The notes beneath the pieces are model-generated. The model worked only from the letters and a program-made list of their open reading frames with translations, did no database searches and was not told the DNA's origin. A stretch of DNA of 64,000 bases from the NCBI GenBank assembly GCA_021464415.1, contig CM038464.1, positions 58,889,328 to 58,953,327 on the forward strand. The letters run 5' to 3'. The stretch is from Lonicera japonica (Eukaryota; Streptophyta; Magnoliopsida; Dipsacales; Caprifoliaceae). This document shows, in pieces, positions 1 to 11,890 of the stretch. Every line of letters begins with the position of its first letter. Positions within the stretch are counted from its first letter, which is position 1. A program made the position numbers and the translations under genes.

Positions 1-6
1 ACGATT

Positions 7-657
7 ATGGAACCTAAGGCACCTTTCACGCAGGATGATTGGCTCACCATTCACTCAATGCTTGTATCTTGGCTGATGAATACTATTGATCCAGAGGTTA
101 AGTCTACTATCTCTTTTTATGATGATGCTAAACTTTTGTGGGATGAATTGAAGGCTCGTTTTTCTGTTACTAATGGCCCAAAAATACAACAATTGAAAAC
201 TGATATTGTTAAGTGTGAACAATCTAAAACTATGCCTGTTGCTACATATTTTGGGAAGCTTAAGGTTTTATGGGATGATTTAGCTAATCATGAACCAATT
301 CTTGCTTGTAAGTGTGGAAAGTGTACCTGCAATTTAGGTAAGGCGCACGAGCAGCGTCGTGACAATGAGCGTCTCCATCAATTTTTGATGGGTTTAAATT
401 TTGAATATTATGCCCAATTACGTTCTACTCTATTATCTCAAGAGCTTTTACTTTCTCTTGATCGTGTTTATCAACAAGTTACTCAGGAAGAACAGGTCCG
501 TGGGATTACACGTGTCAAAGAATCTCAACCAGAGGTAGTGGGTTTTGCTGTGAGTCCGGAAGGACGAGGAAAGGGGAAACCAGAGAAGGTTGATAAGTCC
601 GGGCTCATATGCTCTCACTGTCATAATTCTGGGCATGACATTATAAACTGTTTTTAA
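7..657 (+). pseudogene. gag: copia gag (capsid/nucleocapsid) fragment
   Basis: This frame matches the plant copia gag type (UBN2/Retrotran_gag family). It has a helical capsid-like region with the motif KFLKL-like 'LWDELKARF' near residue 50 and 'LHQFLMGL' near residue 125. At the end is a CCHC zinc knuckle, CSHCHNSGHDIINC (C-x2-C-x4-H-x4-C), which binds the RNA genome in this family. The frame ends with TAA at 655-657 directly after the knuckle. The same frame continues without a stop through 658-798 with a Gly/Arg-rich stretch into the protease, so the TAA is probably a mutated CAA codon and not a natural gag end. The first methionine shown is not the true start: gag coding sequence probably extends upstream of the window. 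Confidence 0.9.
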
Positions 658-798
658 CTTCTTGGGTATCCAGAATGGTGGGGGGATAGACCTCGTACTC
701 AAGGTACACCGTCTACTCGCGGTAAAAGGAATGGTGGTCGGGGGTCAAATCCACCAACAGCTGGGCGTGGCAGAGGTGCCACTGTTCGTGCCATAGCG

Positions 799-2619
799 GT
801 GGACGGTAAGAGCTCAGGCGTGGTTGCGCATCCCACTTTTTCTAATACTTCTTCAAATACTCCAGTACCTCTTCCTGACATGAGTATGGAGCAATGGCAA
901 ACCATTGCGACCATGTTCAGTAGTCTTCAATCTTCTAGTAATCGTTTGCATGGTGAGTTCTCTAAAACTTCTTGGATTATTGATACTGGGGCCTCTAATC
1001 ATGTGACGGGAGATATATCTTACTTGTTTGACATCAAGAACGTTGATGCGTGTCCCGTTGGGCTTCCTAATGGAGAAAAAATTATTGCTACCAAAGAAGG
1101 AAGTGTGATGATTTCAGAAGGATTTTGTCTAAAAAATGTTCTTTATGTACCGACTTTACACTGCAACTTGATTTCGGTTACACAACTTATTGACCACCTG
1201 AACTATTTTGTCCATTTTGCCTCTAACATGTGTGTTATACAGGACCTGCGTTCGAGGAAGCTGATTGGAACGGGTGAACAGAGGGATGGACTTTACTACT
1301 ATAGGCAACCGTCTACAGTGCAAGCTATTACAGTGGATGGTTCTCATTCTTCGGTAGAGCTTTGGCATCAACGACTTGGACATCCTTCAGAGAAAGTAGT
1401 AAAGTCATTGCCTTTTTTTCGTAACTCTAGAGATAAATTAAATAAGCCGTGTGATGTGTGCCCTCGTGCAAAACAATCTAGGGATCCATTTCCTATCAGT
1501 GATAATAAGGCTTCTCGGATTTTTGAGTTAGTTCATTGTGATTTATGGGGCCCTTACAATACGATCTCCTCGTGTGGGGCTCGTTATTTTTTTCCTATTG
1601 TGGATGATTTTTCCCGTGCTGTTTGGGTTTACTTATTGATTGATAAATTGGAGGTTTTTACTATGTTTATGTCATTTTTTGCTATAGTTGATCGACAATT
1701 TGGTCAAAAAATTAAAATTGTTCGAAGTGATAATGGGACGGAGTTTCACTGTTTAGAAAGTTATTTCCTTGCTAATGGGATACTGTTTCAAACCTCTTGT
1801 GTAGGGACTCCACAACAAAATGGCAGGGTTGAACGTAAGCATCGTCATATTTTATCTGTGGCAAGGGCCTTACTTTTTCAAGGTCATCTTCCTCGTTATT
1901 TTTGGGGTGAATGTGTTTTGGCAGCGAGTCATTTGATCAATAGAACACCTTCTAGTGTTCTAAAGAATAAAATTCCTTATGAAATCTTATTTCATACTTT
2001 GCCTAACTTTGATGAATTACGTGTGATTGGTTCCTTATGTTATGCTCATAATCAATGTGCTAAGGGCGATAAATTTGCCAGTCGGAGCCGCAAATGTGTA
2101 TTTGTTGGGTACCCTTTTGGTAAGAAAGGGTGGAAGCTCTTTGATCTATAAACTAAATCTTTTTTTATTTCTAGGGATGTTAAATTTTTTGAAAACCATT
2201 TCCCTTTTGCTGAAAATGCTACTGCTACTAGTGTTTCTGATATTAACCTTGGAAATATGAATTTGAGTGGAGATGATTGTGTTTTTGATGATTTTTTTGG
2301 AATGCCTGATCTGATATTTACACAAAATATCCAACAGCAGCCCACTGATCCTACTCACCCAAAGCCCATCCAAACTGCTCAATCTCAGCCCACTCAAACT
2401 ACACCACCGGATCCCACACATATTACTCAACCTAAGCCCATATATGAATCCTCTCTAGCCCCTTCACAATACCAAACACCAACTGAATCTCTCCCAGACC
2501 CTCATGTGGATCATGGGCCAACTCAATCTTCTACTTTAGACCAACATCCAGATATAGAGGGTGCAACAGGATTTGATTCGGCTTCTACTATTGCAACCCA
2601 ACTAGGTCGTGGGTTATGA
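799..2619 (+). pseudogene. pol: copia protease and integrase region
   Basis: It is in the same frame as gag. The aspartic protease active site is WIIDTGASNHVTGD (DTGA at about residues 62-65 from base 799). The GAG-pre-integrase zinc-binding region follows, with LWHQRLGHPS and then CDVC. The integrase core has its DDE residues in VHCDLWGP, IVRSDNGTEF and GTPQQNGRVERKHRHIL, all present. TAA at 2149 interrupts the integrase C-terminal region; the same frame resumes (FFISRDVKFFENHFPF) through a Pro/Thr/Gln-rich spacer to TGA at 2617-2619. Beyond that TGA the frame still reads REKLPSVRLRDYVTN, a normal copia linker, so the TGA is probably a CGA-to-TGA change. A broken polyprotein segment, not an expressed gene. 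Confidence 0.93.
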
Positions 2620-2726
2620 GAAAAGCTCCCGTCAGTTCGGCTCCGCGACTACGTTACTAACACTGTTTCCACAAAAAGTCCATCTACTCTCTCCAATTTC
2701 ACTCGCGCCATCAGCATCCTCAGGTA

Positions 2727-4348
2727 CGCCCTTTCCTATAGCACACTATATTAACTATGAAATTTTTTCTTTGGGCCACAGAAAATTTCTTGCCGCTGTA
2801 ACTGCAGGCTGTGAGCCGTAATCCTTTAAAGAAGCTATGAAAGACGCAGGTTGGCGTCATTCTATGCAAACTGAAATCCGCGCTTTGGAGGATAATGGTA
2901 CTTGGACTATGGAAACATTGCCACCTGGGAAGCGTGCTCTTGGTAGTCAATGGGTGTATAAGATCAAGTATAATTCTGACGGTAGCATTGAGAGGCTTAA
3001 AGCTCGTTTGGTTGTTCTTGGTAATCATCAGGTTGCAGTGATGGACTATAACGAGACATTTGCACCAGTTGCAAAGATGGTGACAGTTCGTGCCTTCTTA
3101 GCTATTGCATCATCTAAAAATTGGGAGCTGCATCAGATGGACGTGCATAATGCCTTTTTGCACGGGGATCTCGATGAGGAGGTTTATATGAAACTTCCTC
3201 CTGGCTTTCAGTCATCCAGTCCTGATATGGTGTGTTGTCTTCGCAAATCATTATACGGTTTAAAACAGGCACCTCGATGTTGGTTTGCCAAGCTTGTTAC
3301 TGCTTTGAAAAAGTATGGTTTCTTACAATCATATGCTGATTACTCACTCTTTACTTTTGCTAAGGGTGCAATTCAACTTAATGTTTTGGTGTATGTTGAC
3401 GATCTAATTATTTCTGGGAATGATTCTGCTGCTTTGACAATTTTTAAAACCTATTTAAGCACTTGTTTCCATATGAAGGATCTGGGCGTCCTTAAATATT
3501 TTCTTGGTATCGAGGTGGCGCGCAGTCCCAAGGGTGTCTTTCTTTGTCAACGAAAGTATTCTCTTGACATCATCTCTGAGACTGGTTTTTTGGGTGCCAA
3601 GCCCATCTCTTTTCCCATTGAACAGAATCATCGGCTAGCGCATGCGTCTGGGGATCTTTTGTCTCACCTGGAGTCTTATAGGCGCTTGATTGGTCGTTTA
3701 ATTTACTTGTCTGTCACTCGCCCTGATTTGGCATACTCTGTTCATATCCTATCACAGTTTCTGCAGAAACCTAGGCAAGAACATTGGGAGGCAGCCTTGC
3801 GTGTGGTCCGTTATTTGAAAGGCTCTCCTGGACAGGGCATCTTATTACGAGCTAATAGCTTTTTCTCTTTAACAGGTTGGTGTGATTCAAATTGGGCCGC
3901 ATGTCCTCTTACACGACGTTCTCTCACAGGTTGGCTTGTGTTTCTTGGTCATTCTCCGATTTCCTGGAAAACCAAGAAACAACACACAGTGGCTCGATCT
4001 TTAGTAGAGGCCGAATACCGTTCTATGGCTTATATTACTTGTGAGTTGAAATGGTTGAAGGGTCTTCTCCTAAGCTTGGGTATTAAACATCCCGCTGCTA
4101 TTGGTCTATATTGTGACAGTCAGTCGGCTTTACATATTGCTCAGAATCCTGTTTTCCATGAACGAACAAAGCATATTGAAGCAGATTGTCATTTTGTTCG
4201 TGATGCTATTTAGGATGGTACCATTCTTCCTTCATATGTTCCTACTACAGTTCAATTAGCTGACATTTTTACCAAGCCCTTGGGTACGCGACAATTTGAG
4301 TTCCTCCTTTCCAAGTTGGGCATTCTTGATCCCCATGCTCCCACTTAA
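2727..4348 (+). pseudogene. pol: copia reverse transcriptase and RNase H
   Basis: The frame has shifted relative to the integrase (shift between about 2700 and 2727). It starts with PFPIAHYINYEIFSLGHRKF, a typical copia pre-RT linker, then meets TAA at 2819-2821. From 2837 a 458-residue stretch carries the RT: GSQWVYKIKYNSDGSIERLKAR, FAPVAKM, MDVHNAFLHGDLDEEVYM, YGLKQAPRCWF and the catalytic YVDD box at about residues 186-189. RNase H follows with GWCDSNWA, VEAEYRSMA, YCDSQSAL and HIEADCHFVRD. TAG at 4211-4213 cuts the last 45 residues; the frame then reads QLADIFTKPLG, the conserved copia C-terminus, to a natural TAA at 4346-4348. The catalytic residues are intact, but stops prevent a full product. 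Confidence 0.94.
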
Positions 4349-4587
4349 AAGGGGGGGGTATTGGGATATTATCATATATTGCTATTTATTATCATAATCA
4401 TGTATTTTAGGGATATATCTTCTTGTTTAATATGCTGATTTTTAGGCTTGAGTTTAGGTCTACAGCTAAGGTGGGCCGTGAGTTTAGGCTTGTGCTTAGA
4501 GTTTTTCTTTCCCACTTTTGTATAAATTACTTGTACATATCAATACATTGGGCAAGCATTTTTCTGCCCTAATATTCTATTCTTTCA
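4349..4587 (+). repeat. copia polypurine tract and 3' LTR
   Basis: A run of A4G8 (about 4347-4358) just after the pol stop is the plus-strand primer. The LTR is taken as 4362-4587, from TGGGATATTATC to TCTTTCA (TG...CA ends, 226 bases, short as in many plant copia families). It contains a TATA-like box (TATAAATTA near 4521). The right boundary is supported by comparison with the other gene copy: from about 4591 the sequence aligns with intron 5 at about 38942. The exact terminal bases are inferred because the 5' LTR is not visible. Confidence 0.8.
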
Positions 4588-4655
4588 CTTTACGTCCTTA
4601 TGTGGATTTTCGAGACTTCACGATGGTAGTTTCATTACATGTTTTTCTCTTGCAG

Positions 4656-5915
4656 TTTTCGATTGTCAGCTTTAAAATGGCATCCTGATAAGCATCAAGG
4701 CCCTTCACAGGTCAGTTCATATTTAGGGTTTTTATGGTCCGTTTGATAAATATGTGGAAAATTATTGAAAACACAACTTCAAAAAAAGAAATAAATAAAT
4801 AAGAACAATGAAAGATGAATGATTTGTTGAGATATTCTTCATTTTTTCTTCTTCCATGGAATTTTTTTCTTACCCATCACCCAAAATTTTGGATTCCAGG
4901 GAATAAACTGAAAACGTAATAGAACATATCACCAAATCACTAATCTCTTTTTCCAACTTCGCATAAAAATTAGTAGTGCTTTCAATCATTTTCCAACTTT
5001 TTATCGAACGCACCCTTGATTCATGAGTTAATCTTTGGCATGATTCAAAGACTTCAGCTGAGAGCCCTCTTAGATTTGTACCCTCTGTTCCAAAAGTTGT
5101 AAGAGTATGTCTATCAGGGCAGGTTGCGGGATATACAAACCTTAAACTGGGGACCCTTTCCCCATATACAACATTCCACTTGGGCCCTTATTCTAATGCC
5201 CGGTTAAAATGTCGGGCCCTTGTAAAGTGCCCTTATTCTAATCAATGCATAAAATATTGGGCCCCTTGTAAGTTATAGAAACTTTTATTATAACTAGGGG
5301 GCCATTGTGGTGGCCAATCTTGCACACCCCCAAGACTGGCCCTGACTTCTATACTTGCCGAACAAAACTAAACTGCTATTTTGATTGAGACTACCATAAT
5401 CTCTTACTCGCCAAGTCTTATTATATGTGTATATTTGCAAACTTTTTATGACCCTTCAGATAATGTATCCATCTCACTCGAAATTATTAGTTTATAACCG
5501 TGTCCAAAATTTTGTTCTGCTGAGTCTAAAAAAATGAAACCATGTCTTTGAGCCCTGAATTGAGATGGAACTATTTCTTCTCAATTTTCTATAAACTTTC
5601 CTCTACAATTTCTTTGTTGACCTTTTTTCTTTCTCATTTATAAGCAAAACTCTATTAGGCCCATTTTTTTTCCTTTCTCTCTTTTTTGAGCAAATCTATA
5701 CTAGCATATCTGCAGTTGCAGCTTGCGAAGCTCGAACGTGGGAACTCCAGTTTCACACGGGCTGGAACACACGGACACTCTTTTTTGTTATCTTTTTATA
5801 TTCATTGAAACCATAACAAGATCGGTGCGCCTTTGTGCAGGCAATGGTGGAAGAGAAGTTCAAAGACTGCGTTAATGCTTACAATTCGCTCTGCAATGCG
5901 CTTTCCTCATCTTAG
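4656..5915 (+). CDS. J-domain protein, second gene copy, last two exons
   Basis: Two exons are visible, 4656-4710 (55 nt) and 5841-5915 (75 nt, TAG stop), with AG/GT borders matching exons 6 and 7 of the gene at 29403-40823. They encode FRLSALKWHPDKHQGPSQ and then AMVEEKFKDCVNAYNSLCNALSSS. The first holds helix II and the HPD tripeptide that in J proteins stimulates Hsp70 ATPase. Relative to the downstream copy there are two amino-acid changes, both in the last exon (Ala to Val, Ala to Ser). No stop or broken splice site is seen. Upstream exons would lie left of the window, separated by the copia element that now fills intron 5. Whether the gene is still expressed across that insertion cannot be told from here. 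Confidence 0.85.
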
Positions 5916-6739
5916 GATCCAGGTTCTTTTTAATTCAATACCCATTTTTCCCCTTCTCCATTGATAAATGGAACTTCTTTAATCAAGATGTAAATTTAAT
6001 TTAATTTTATTAAACTCCTTTGCACATTGTTTAAATGCTAGCATAGGTTTAAACTTTGTACCAGTTTATGCGGTCTACATTGATGATCACTATTTAATCT
6101 TGTGTATTGGCTCACTGATCTACTAAAATGTAATATGATGATGTTATTTAAAGAATATAAATTATACCATCAAATTTGTTCATAAGGAATTTTTTGTTTG
6201 TTTATTTATTTAAGGAAAATGTTGACTTGTATCCTAAGAGCTTATGTTAATACAAATAATAGTTTTATTTGTGAGAATCCGTATCCTATTTAATATTTAC
6301 ATAAGTTTTGTTATTTTTATAAATAGGTTTTTAACCTAAGGCACGTTAACATGACCCTTTATTTATTTACTATTTAACTTTTAGATTTTTGGGTTGGCCG
6401 GGATTATATCATCAATTTTATTTTATTTATTTATTTTGTCTAAAAAATGGGCACCGCACCCATAGATCCACGAGGGATCATTCGGCTCCCACTCAACATG
6501 GTATATTACTCCTATTAGGGTGTAAATGGATGTTCGAAAATATGAATTTGTTTCGAATTTTGTAAATATTCAAAGAAGAGGATTTGGATAGTGTTTTCAA
6601 ATATTAGAGAAGATGGATATGGATATGAATAATCATAGTATTCGACCTAGATAATCCGTATATGAGATGGATTATTTATGTGTGAATATCCGTTTTACTA
6701 GATAAACGTATCAGCTATAATTTAATTAGCATATGTAAC

Positions 6740-6873
6740 ATATATATATATATATATATATATTATCTTTCCCTTAAAATTTTTTAAATTGGACTGGCTT
6801 AATTTAGTGTTTACAAGCTAACCAAATTTACTAAAATCTTTTTAAAAAAATAGCGTAGAAATGAATAAAAAGG

Positions 6874-6917
<44 letters not shown>
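6740..6917. repeat. (TA)n and (AG)n microsatellites in duplicated flank
   Basis: (TA)12 runs at about 6740-6763. It is the uninterrupted counterpart of the site in copy B where the long-TIR element sits. A pure (AG)n tract of about 20 units follows at 6877-6917. The corresponding place in copy B (about 44420-44450) has only a short A/G-rich run, so the tract differs greatly in length between the copies. Confidence 0.9.
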
Positions 6918-6922
<5 letters not shown>

Positions 6923-7537
6923 GTAAGTTGTATTTATAACATATGTGATTTGCTAGTATAAAAGTATCGAAACCATATCAAATTTAAATAGTAATGATTT
7001 TCAACTTTAATTTATTATTTGGATTTATGTGGTTGCTATCTTATAATCTAATTTGAATCTCATTGAGTTATATAGGTTAAATAAAAGAAATTCATTATTT
7101 GAGTTTAAAGTTCGCTATAAAAGTTAGTCTTTATTTTAACAAATTTTGCAATGTTACATTTTAATTTTTGAGTTATAACTTGTAAAATATATCATCTTAA
7201 TTAATAAATCAAAGAGATAAATATATTTTTTAGATTAAGCTAATTTTTAAAATAAGGACAACGCATTTATAGTTATTTAATAAAATAGATTTGAATATTA
7301 TCTAAATTAAAAAAATTGAATAAAATAAAGATAAAAATAGTTGAGCGTGGTGAGATTACAGTTATTGTGTGGAGTGGAGGTACAAAGGTTAAGATCCCTT
7401 GGTTAGCAGTGACTACTAAATTTAGAGCTTTTTTTGACTTGGGTTTTCATTGCAAAAAATTTAAAAGATGCAGTCTTTAACACGTAAAAATTAAAGGATG
7501 CGGTCTCTCGATATTTTTCAATGTCGCAAGTGTCATC

Positions 7538-8825
7538 GTAACACATAAACATTTAATACATGCAACTGTGGTTATTTTTTTGAGTTTGCCTTATAATAAC
7601 AATTAACAAGGCAAGCCAATCAAATGAACCCTGTGGTTGGTTCTCGTTTTCGGCAGTCATTTGACCCTATGTTGAACTCGGTTCAGCAAGAGAAACCAAC
7701 TGGCCAATATATGTTAAGATTAATTCTATTAGTATATTTTAAAAATTAAAGAAAGGGAGGGGGGGGGACTTAATTAATATGCACGTGTTTACATTTTTTT
7801 TAAAAAATTTGTAAGAGTAAAATTACAATTGTAAGAAATTTAGGAGGAACAATTACCCCCTTTACTTCCATGCCTTCTTTTTCAATGTAAAAGGTAGCAT
7901 TGTCCTCTAGCTACGGTTGAATTTGAATTCTTTTTGCTTATATTTGTGTATAGTTTCAAGGTACTAATTAAGGTGTTTTGTCTATTATTTACAGTTCTTT
8001 AATATAGATGGGTCATTCGTAAAAATATAGATGGCTGATTTTCGCGGTTCTTTTTGTTTTCTTGTTCAGAAGTCACAATTGATACGTGGAGCTGTTTGAT
8101 GATGAATATGTATATTGTTGTATTTATGTATGTTGAAGTTTGTTTTTTATGAATAATTTGATTAAATGTGTGACATATGGAGTCGGTTTATAATATACAT
8201 TATATATATAGAATCTCAAATATACATTCTAGATATATACACTAGGTACGCTACTACTAATATGATATAAATAGATTTTAATTTTAGAATTTTAGACGAG
8301 GTGGAACAACTTAAAAATAATGAATTGGGCAATATTTTAATTTAATATATTTTTGTTACATTGTAATTCTAACTTTTTTATTAGTTTATATGTCAATTTA
8401 TAATATTTATTTGTTTTAAATTTCAGAATTGGTAGATATGAAGATTGTTTGAAGATGGTTTAAGTGTTTGGACTTTGTATTTGGACTTTGTATTTTTATT
8501 AAGTTTGGACTTCGTAATGACTAGTAAGTATGGATTAGTCCAAGTTCATACTATTGCTACGTATTATGGACTGTTTTGTATTGCTGCGTTTGTGCTGTTT
8601 TTTTTGAAGCTGCCTTTGTGCTGTTGTTTTTGAAGCTGCCTTTGTGTAGAAAATGTGAAAAAAAAATTAGCATGACTGTTTTTGCTTTTTTTTTAAGATG
8701 CCTTTATGCAGAAAATGCAAAAAAAAATGCACATAAACTGCGAAAAAAACAATCCATATATTATTGTTGTGCTAATTTTTTTTTATCATAATACAACTTT
8801 TGGGCCCAAAAAAAAAAGCCCAGAC
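7538..8825. other. intergenic AT-rich stretch without a recognisable gene
   Basis: No open frame with a recognisable domain. A G10 run lies near 7759-7768. Near 8590-8720 there are three degenerate copies of a 'gaagctgcctttgtg'-like phrase, interspersed with A or T runs. These may belong to the hAT element whose end is at 8921. Confidence 0.6.
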
Positions 8826-8921
8826 TGAATGGACCGATCGGAACCAGACCAAACTGGTATGGTTCGATCCGGTCCGGTCCTAGGCTATTCGGTCCGGTCA
8901 ACCGGACCGTGCACACCCCTA
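8826..8921. mobile_element. orphan end of a hAT element
   Basis: The stretch ends ...GGACCGTGCACACCCCTA. Its reverse complement, TAGGGGTGTGCACGGTCCGG, is nearly the terminal repeat of the complete hAT element at 20187. Repeated GGTCCGGTC-type subterminal motifs and the phrase GTCTGGGCTTTTTT are shared with that element. I found no matching opposite end or 8-bp duplication upstream, so this is a truncated or eroded relative. How far left it extends is not known. Confidence 0.7.
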
Positions 8922-9179
8922 GTTGAGTGTAATGAAGAAAGGGGCGTAAAATGAGAAAAAGGAAGAAATGGTGGGGATGAAGTTACCGTTGAACTAGACA
9001 TGCAGAAAATTGGATGGAAAATGGGCAGCTCATAGCCGATGCACTGTGGAGAAAATTCCATGGCCGATGTGCATTAAATTGGCTATGGTATTTTTTTCCC
9101 TTTTTCTCTCCTTTTTTGGTGTAGCATCCTCACAATTGGTATGTTGAATTTAGCATAAGTAGCCTACCATTTACCAATT

Positions 9180-9870
9180 TCACGTCTAATTAGATCATAT
9201 CTCACTATGTGCAAGAAGAAGAGATGATTAAGCAAAAAAAGACAGAAAGTACTCGTTTAGCAATAACCTCAAATGACAAAAAGAGAAAAATGACAACAAT
9301 AAAGAAACTATAGTTGGAACAACACCAAGGAAATTACAAAAGAACCATGATGAGAAATTTACGCGCTACTTTTGTAAGAAAGATGGACACATTAAGAGAA
9401 ATTGTTCCAAATACGTTGTATGGTGAATAAAGAAAAAGGGTAAGTTTCATTTTTGTTTGTTCTAAAGTTAATTTAGCTACAGTTCCTGTTCATATTTGGT
9501 GGGTAGATTCTGGTGCCACTACTCATGTAAGTATCTCTATGTAAGGATGCTTAACGAGCAAAAAGTCAATTGATGTTGAAAGATTCATCTATGTGGCCAA
9601 TGGCAAAAAAGTTGCGATTGAAGGTAAAGAGACTTTTAGATTATCATTAAAGACTAGTTATTTTTTGGATTTGAATGAGACTTATGTGGTACCGTCATTT
9701 AGATGTAATATAGTTTATATTTATGTTTTGGACTAACTCAGTTATTATTGTTCTTTTGGAAAAAATAATGTCTGTCTTTTTCAAGATTTAAATATTATTG
9801 CTACTAGTTATTTGATTGGTAATTTATACATGTTTGATATAATTGTCTCATGCGATGAATTTCTGCAAAT
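9180..9870 (+). pseudogene. copia gag/protease fragment
   Basis: Broken pieces can be read in the + frames: a nucleocapsid knuckle RYFCKKDGHIKRNC (first Cys replaced by Arg), then VWWVDSGATTHVS, a copia protease active site (DSGA), then YVANGKKVAIEGKETFRL and YVVPSFRCNIVYI, all normal for this region of copia pol. Several stops and shifts interrupt it. No LTR, integrase or RT was found next to it, so it is an old truncated copy unrelated in frame to the element at 1-4587. Confidence 0.75.
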
Positions 9871-9899
9871 CACTTCACATGTGAAATGCTTATGCTTTG

Positions 9900-10271
9900 T
9901 TTTTCGAAGTGGGAGTGAGACAAAAAGAAGAAAGGATAAAAAAAATGTATAAAAAATAAAGATTTTCGAGTTCTTGAACATTAGATATTATGACTAATAT
10001 TATGTTAGAAATTAATATTTGATGTAGTATTTTCTCAAAAAAAAAATTAGATATTACAATTAATATATTATATTAAAACTTAGAAATTAAAAAGAAAATG
10101 TTATTATTGAAAGAGTAAGAAAATAGTAAAATCGAAATACTTATGTAGAAATTAGCATTAGCATGTGTAAAATCTCAATATAACATCAGGTAGAATTCTA
10201 ATTACTTCCTGCTTTTTATGCTTGGTGAACAAGAAATGACTAAAACAAAACCAAATGAAACTGTATAAATG

Positions 10272-10339
<68 letters not shown>

Positions 10340-11070
10340 TGTTGCAAAAATACTTTCCAACTTTCAAATCCATTATTTGGGGATATCTATCTATCTATCT
10401 ATCTATCTATACTATAATTCATAAAAAATTGAATACTGCATGTACACATTCATAAACCAGCTATGAACACCTTAAACTTCTTTTTTGCACATAAAAGTAC
10501 GAACAATATATATAAACACAATTTGATGTTTCAAATTTTTTTTCATATATATATATATATGTTAAAGTGTGTGTATATATAGGCATATATTGTTTAATTG
10601 TGTTCATATGTTGTTATATTTCTTCTACTATGTTCAATTCATGTTTGCTTTCTTCAACATTTGTATCCCTAGTATTTTCGAGTACTAAATATGTGAGGCT
10701 GTGCTTATGCACATGTTGCTGTATTCATACACACACACATATATAAATATATGCATCTCAATAATTTAAGATCTTTAATTAGTGTTTGATCTTATGCTAA
10801 AGTATTGTGATATTTGTTAACCAATCCTTCAAATAACTGTGGGATAAATAAGTTCGGGTTCAATTGCGAAAATTTATTGTCTCTAACACTTTAATTGCAT
10901 TTAAACTTAGTTTAGTCTGCTATGCCCTGGTTTGTGGATTTGAAATCTTAAAGATGATTATAATCAATGTTTAGGTGGCAACTTAATTCCTCCAAATTAC
11001 CATATTGAACGTATAAGTAACAAAATCACGAATTTTTCCTAATGTATTCTAACTTATTTTTTGTAAAAAG
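9900..11070. other. AT-rich intergenic DNA with microsatellites
   Basis: No gene seen. Pure (CT)n of about 30 units at 10274-10334, a (CTAT)n tetranucleotide run at about 10384-10410, and short (TA)n near 10548-10560. The 71-residue minus-strand frame over the CT tract is poly-Arg/Glu from the repeat and is not a gene. Confidence 0.85.
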
Positions 11071-11074
11071 TACA

Positions 11075-11890
11075 TTAATTAAATCCGTTAGGCCCCAGAG
11101 CTTTCAAATCCCCCATAAAATCAATAGCCTCTTTGGTTTATGCAAATTAGCAATATCAACTTCTTCAAACTAAGCCATTAAAAATGAGATGGTATAATCA
11201 CCTGTGGGGGATTACTCCTTAAACAGGTTTTTGAAATAAGCAACAGCTTGATCCTGAATCACATCTTAATCTGTACTCCAAACATCGTCAATCTCAAGAG
11301 TGTGAATATCAGTCTTTCGTCTTCGAGCGATCATGGTAGAGTACGTATAAAAAACATAGTGTTCTTCTCTTCTTGTTCCAACTATTTGACCGTTCACATT
11401 TTAAGCTAATGTGACACTTCACTATTCCATACTACATTGTACTCATCAATCAAAAAAAATTCCAGAGCTTGTAGATTCTTGTGGACTATTTTTAAGCTTT
11501 TTGAATGCCATTATTTAATCCAAGCAAGAAGGGTCATCTTTTGCTTGTAAATGTTTTTGAAAACTCTCGGTTCCACTATAGAAACTTCAAAACTAGATTA
11601 TTCAAATTATACTCAATATTTATTCTCCCATTTTATTGAGATTCAACCACCTCATGAAAAGATATGTGTTTGAACCACATAACTTCAAAATAGAAACGTT
11701 TTGGGCACTCAATGTGTTGAATACCATTAATATGAATAAAGATCGAATGATGGTCTGAAAATGTCTGGAGGAAATGACTGACTGTTACTTCGGGAAAACA
11801 GTTCTCCAAGATAAATTCCCCAACACCTTATCTAATATTTCCTTTACTCTAATAATCCCATTAATTTTCTTGACCCAAAAGAAGTTTTTC
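11075..11890 (-). mobile_element. degenerate LINE (L1-type) ORF2 fragment
   Basis: The reverse strand, read with stops and shifts, gives plant L1 phrases in the right order. FRFEVMWFKHISFHEVV comes first (linker after the endonuclease), then EEKNTMFFIRTLP (cf. family 'NTKFFH'), then ARRRKTDIHTLEIDDVW, then QDQAVAYFKNLF, then GDLKALGPNGFN (cf. 'KAPGPDGF' at the start of the RT). This is the region between the endonuclease and RT domains of ORF2. The RT catalytic core, 3' tail and target duplication are not found, so it is a dead internal fragment. Confidence 0.75.

Larger units (their letters stand above)
1..4587 (+). mobile_element. Ty1/copia LTR retrotransposon, 5' end outside window, decayed
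   Basis: Domain order is gag, protease, integrase, reverse transcriptase, RNase H, then a polypurine tract and one short LTR. Integrase before RT marks Ty1/copia (Pseudoviridae-like). The 5' LTR, primer binding site and start of gag lie upstream of base 1. The pol frame is continuous apart from five in-frame stops (655, 2149, 2617, 2819, 4211) and one frameshift near 2700-2727, so the copy cannot make its polyprotein. It lies in the intron just before a J-domain exon (4656) of a duplicated host gene. The last base of the LTR is 68 bases upstream of that exon, on the same strand. The 5-bp target duplication cannot be checked because the left flank is missing. Type is certain; lineage within copia is not assigned. 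Confidence 0.95.
4588..7537 (+). repeat. segmental duplication, upstream copy (A)
   Basis: This block aligns directly (same orientation) with 38930-48173. Shared parts in order are the end of intron 5, the HPD exon, intron 6, the last exon, about 850 bases of 3' flank, a (TA)n site, and a further 700 bases ending near TCGCAAGTGTCATCGTAA (7537). Copy A lacks three things found in copy B: an intra-intron tandem duplication, a long-TIR element and a Helitron. Exons differ by one base in 55 and three in 75; the noncoding parts are similar but with indels. Homology stops at about 7537, where copy B continues with different sequence. Confidence 0.93.

Noticed and set aside
10158..10373. 71-residue minus-strand frame
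   Set aside because: It is an Arg/Glu repeat produced by the (CT)n microsatellite; no start context or domain.
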